Source of the DNA: Archangium sp.
GTDB taxonomy: Bacteria > Myxococcota > Myxococcia > Myxococcales > Myxococcaceae
Assembly: GCA_016793585.1 (NCBI GenBank)
Contig: JAEUJR010000159.1
Location: forward strand, 1-6,845
Direction: 5' to 3'
Length of the DNA stretch: 6,845 nt
Numbering within the stretch: the stretch's first letter is position 1; every line of letters starts with the position of its first letter. The notes beneath the pieces are model-generated. The model was not told the origin of the DNA and did no database searches. It worked only from the letters and a program-made list of their open reading frames with translations. Both the position numbers and the translations under genes were made by a program. This document shows positions 5,725-6,845 of this stretch, in pieces.

Positions 5725-6551
5725 TGCGCCTCGCGTTCACCCTCACCTGCTTCGCCACGCTCGCGGCCGCCGAGCCGATGGGCCGTGACATCAACCCGGG
5801 CGTGCTGGGGCCCAACGCGCTGCCTCCCCTCGCGACCGACTCGCCATGGGTTCGCAACGAACTGCGCGTGCAGCTGGGCTGGGCGGGGCAGCTCTCGACG
5901 CCCGAAGGTGGCGGGCTCGACGGCTCGATGGTGGTGCCGTTTCGGCTCGAGCTCGGCCTGTACGAGCGCATCGCGTTCTGGGCCGAGGGGAGTCCCTTCG
6001 AGCTGTGGCAGTACTCACCCGAGACGTACGCGGCCTGGCAACCGAAGCGCTCGAAGGGCATCACCCGCGCCGACGTTCGCCTCGGCACCCGCGTTCGACT
6101 GTGGAGCGATTCGGGCTTTCGCCCTGCGTCGGCCGTGCGCGTCGTGCTGAAGACGGCGACGGGAGAGGATTTGTACACGCGGCGGTTCCTCGATGCGCCC
6201 GCGTACCAATTCGATCTGATCAACGCGTGGCACTGGCTGCTCGGCAGCACGCGACTCGAAGCGCGCCTCGCCGTGGGATTTCTCGCGTGGCAGCAGGGCG
6301 CTGCGGGACAGAACGACGCGGTCGCGCTGGCAGGGGCGGTGCTCGCCCGCTGGGCACACGTCGCGCTGTGGCTCGAGGTGCGCGGCTACGCGGGCTGGCT
6401 TCGCAACGATGCTCCGGTCGTCGCGTCAGCGCAGGCCGAGTTCGAGCTCACGCCGATGATCGACGTCCTGCTCGGCGTCTCACGAACCTTTCGCGATCCA
6501 CCGGCGTTCGAGGTCAGCACGTCACTGCGCGTTCGCCTGCCGACCGACTGA
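5724..6551 (+). CDS. Probable outer-membrane beta-barrel protein
   Basis: This is a 275-residue protein. The ATG at 5724 shares its A with the TGA of the lipoprotein gene (TGATG), implying translational coupling. Residues 1-16 are a short signal peptide (R2, hydrophobic core, LAAA) with likely cleavage before E17. The mature part has about ten to twelve short amphipathic beta strands with alternating hydrophobic residues and aromatic girdles, for example at 42-58, 67-90, 113-127, 134-145, 160-190, 197-226, 232-255 and 261-272. Tyr and Trp are frequent at strand ends (W95, Y97, W105, W169, W171, W189, W210, W216, Y222, W225). There is no internal hydrophobic helix. The last residues (RVRLPTD) lack the terminal aromatic typical of many porins, so the barrel call is an inference from strand pattern and signal peptide. 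Cys9 lies within the signal region, too early to be a normal lipobox. No named family was recognised. It ends back-to-back with the PilZ gene. Confidence 0.85.
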   Translation: MRLAFTLTCFATLAAAEPMGRDINPGVLGPNALPPLATDSPWVRNELRVQLGWAGQLSTPEGGGLDGSMVVPFRLELGLYERIAFWAEGSPFELWQYSPETYAAWQPKRSKGITRADVRLGTRVRLWSDSGFRPASAVRVVLKTATGEDLYTRRFLDAPAYQFDLINAWHWLLGSTRLEARLAVGFLAWQQGAAGQNDAVALAGAVLARWAHVALWLEVRGYAGWLRNDAPVVASAQAEFELTPMIDVLLGVSRTFRDPPAFEVSTSLRVRLPTD

Positions 6552-6845
6552 TCAGCTGCGCGCCTTCACGCGCTTCTTGCGGGCGTCGAGCTGAAGGAAG
6601 AGCGGCTCCAGACCCTTCGGCATCGTGTCGAACGCGACGCCGATTCGGCTGAACACCGACGTCATCGGGCTGCCTGCTTCGGCCCACGCCACCGTGCCCG
6701 TGAAGTCGACCTCGGTGCCGTCGACGAGGAAGAAGCCATGCACCTTCGAGCCGGGGAGGAACACCTGCGGCAGCTCGGCCTGAAAACCACCACGCGAGAC
6801 GTCGGCGGTGAGGGCAGGCAGACGGCGGCCAAGGGAGAGCGGAAG
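6552..6845 (-). CDS. PilZ-domain protein, C-terminal part (N terminus outside window)
   Basis: The minus-strand frame is open to the right edge, so the gene starts beyond base 6845; 97 C-terminal residues are visible. Counting from the edge, residues 15-20 read DVSRGG, matching the (D/N)xSxxG signature of PilZ domains, which bind cyclic di-GMP. It is followed by a FQAEL strand, LPGSKVHGFFLVDG, the 'VxW' strand at 52-54 (VAWAE) and 'RIGVAF' at 67-72, all in normal PilZ order. The last 24 residues form a basic C-terminal tail (ARKKRVKARS). The upstream RxxxR arginine motif needed for nucleotide binding usually lies about 20 or more residues before the DxSxxG and is therefore off the window, so binding competence cannot be judged. 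A GTG at 6764 is an internal Val, because PilZ homology continues upstream of it. Its stop directly abuts the stop of the convergent beta-barrel gene. A cytoplasmic c-di-GMP effector is likely; the target is unknown. Confidence 0.88.
   Translation of the reverse strand, partial: LPLSLGRRLPALTADVSRGGFQAELPQVFLPGSKVHGFFLVDGTEVDFTGTVAWAEAGSPMTSVFSRIGVAFDTMPKGLEPLFLQLDARKKRVKARS

Noticed and set aside
6552..6764. A complete 70-residue gene starting at GTG 6764
   Set aside because: The frame continues upstream to the window edge with the PilZ DVSRGG signature in place, so this is only the 3' part of a longer gene.
1..6845. Mobile element, tRNA, rRNA, CRISPR or defence-system content
   Set aside because: No terminal inverted repeats, transposase or nuclease motifs, direct-repeat arrays or tRNA-like cloverleaf were seen. 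Codon and base use look uniform, with no sign of recent transfer.

Overview
The window is GC-rich and densely coding, with no RNA genes, insertion sequences or CRISPR. It looks like a piece of a Myxococcota (myxobacterial or related) chromosome. The reasons are very high GC in third codon positions, lipoproteins with Cys-x-x-x-x-Asp-Cys clusters followed by Gly/Ser/Ala-rich linkers, frequent Asp-Ala-Gly tripeptides, repeated Cys-containing PPC-like beta domains, and a PilZ protein with a DVSRGG signature. The lineage is inferred from protein style and was not tested by comparison.

Layout, left to right. (1) Bases 1-381 (+): the 3' end of a cysteine-rich secreted protein or lipoprotein, cut by the window edge. 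(2) A minus-strand pair, 1685-1329 and then 1306-386: a small SpoIIAA/STAS-like protein followed 22 nt later by an atypical Rossmann-fold NAD(P)-binding protein. They probably share a transcript that converges on the first gene with 4 nt between stops. (3) A 105-bp divergent intergenic region, 1686-1790, is the only substantial non-coding stretch and should hold the promoters for both directions. (4) A plus-strand run of four tightly packed genes, 1791-6551: a single-pass membrane protein, a two-pass membrane protein (stop and start abut), a 930-residue lipoprotein with six PPC-like repeats (10-nt gap), and a signal-peptide-bearing probable outer-membrane beta-barrel (1-nt stop/start overlap). 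(5) From 6552 to the right edge (-): the C-terminal 97 residues of a PilZ-domain protein, whose stop codon directly abuts that of the barrel gene.

The most interesting unit is the four-gene plus-strand set, which reads as an envelope operon: two inner-membrane proteins, one large disulfide-rich lipoprotein and one outer-membrane barrel. The lipoprotein and barrel are translationally linked by geometry, which suggests a surface-display or anchoring partnership, but no sequence motif proves a function. Within the lipoprotein the six repeats pair as 1 with 4, 2 with 5 and 3 with 6, pointing to duplication of a three-domain block. I could not assign an enzymatic activity to any gene of the set.
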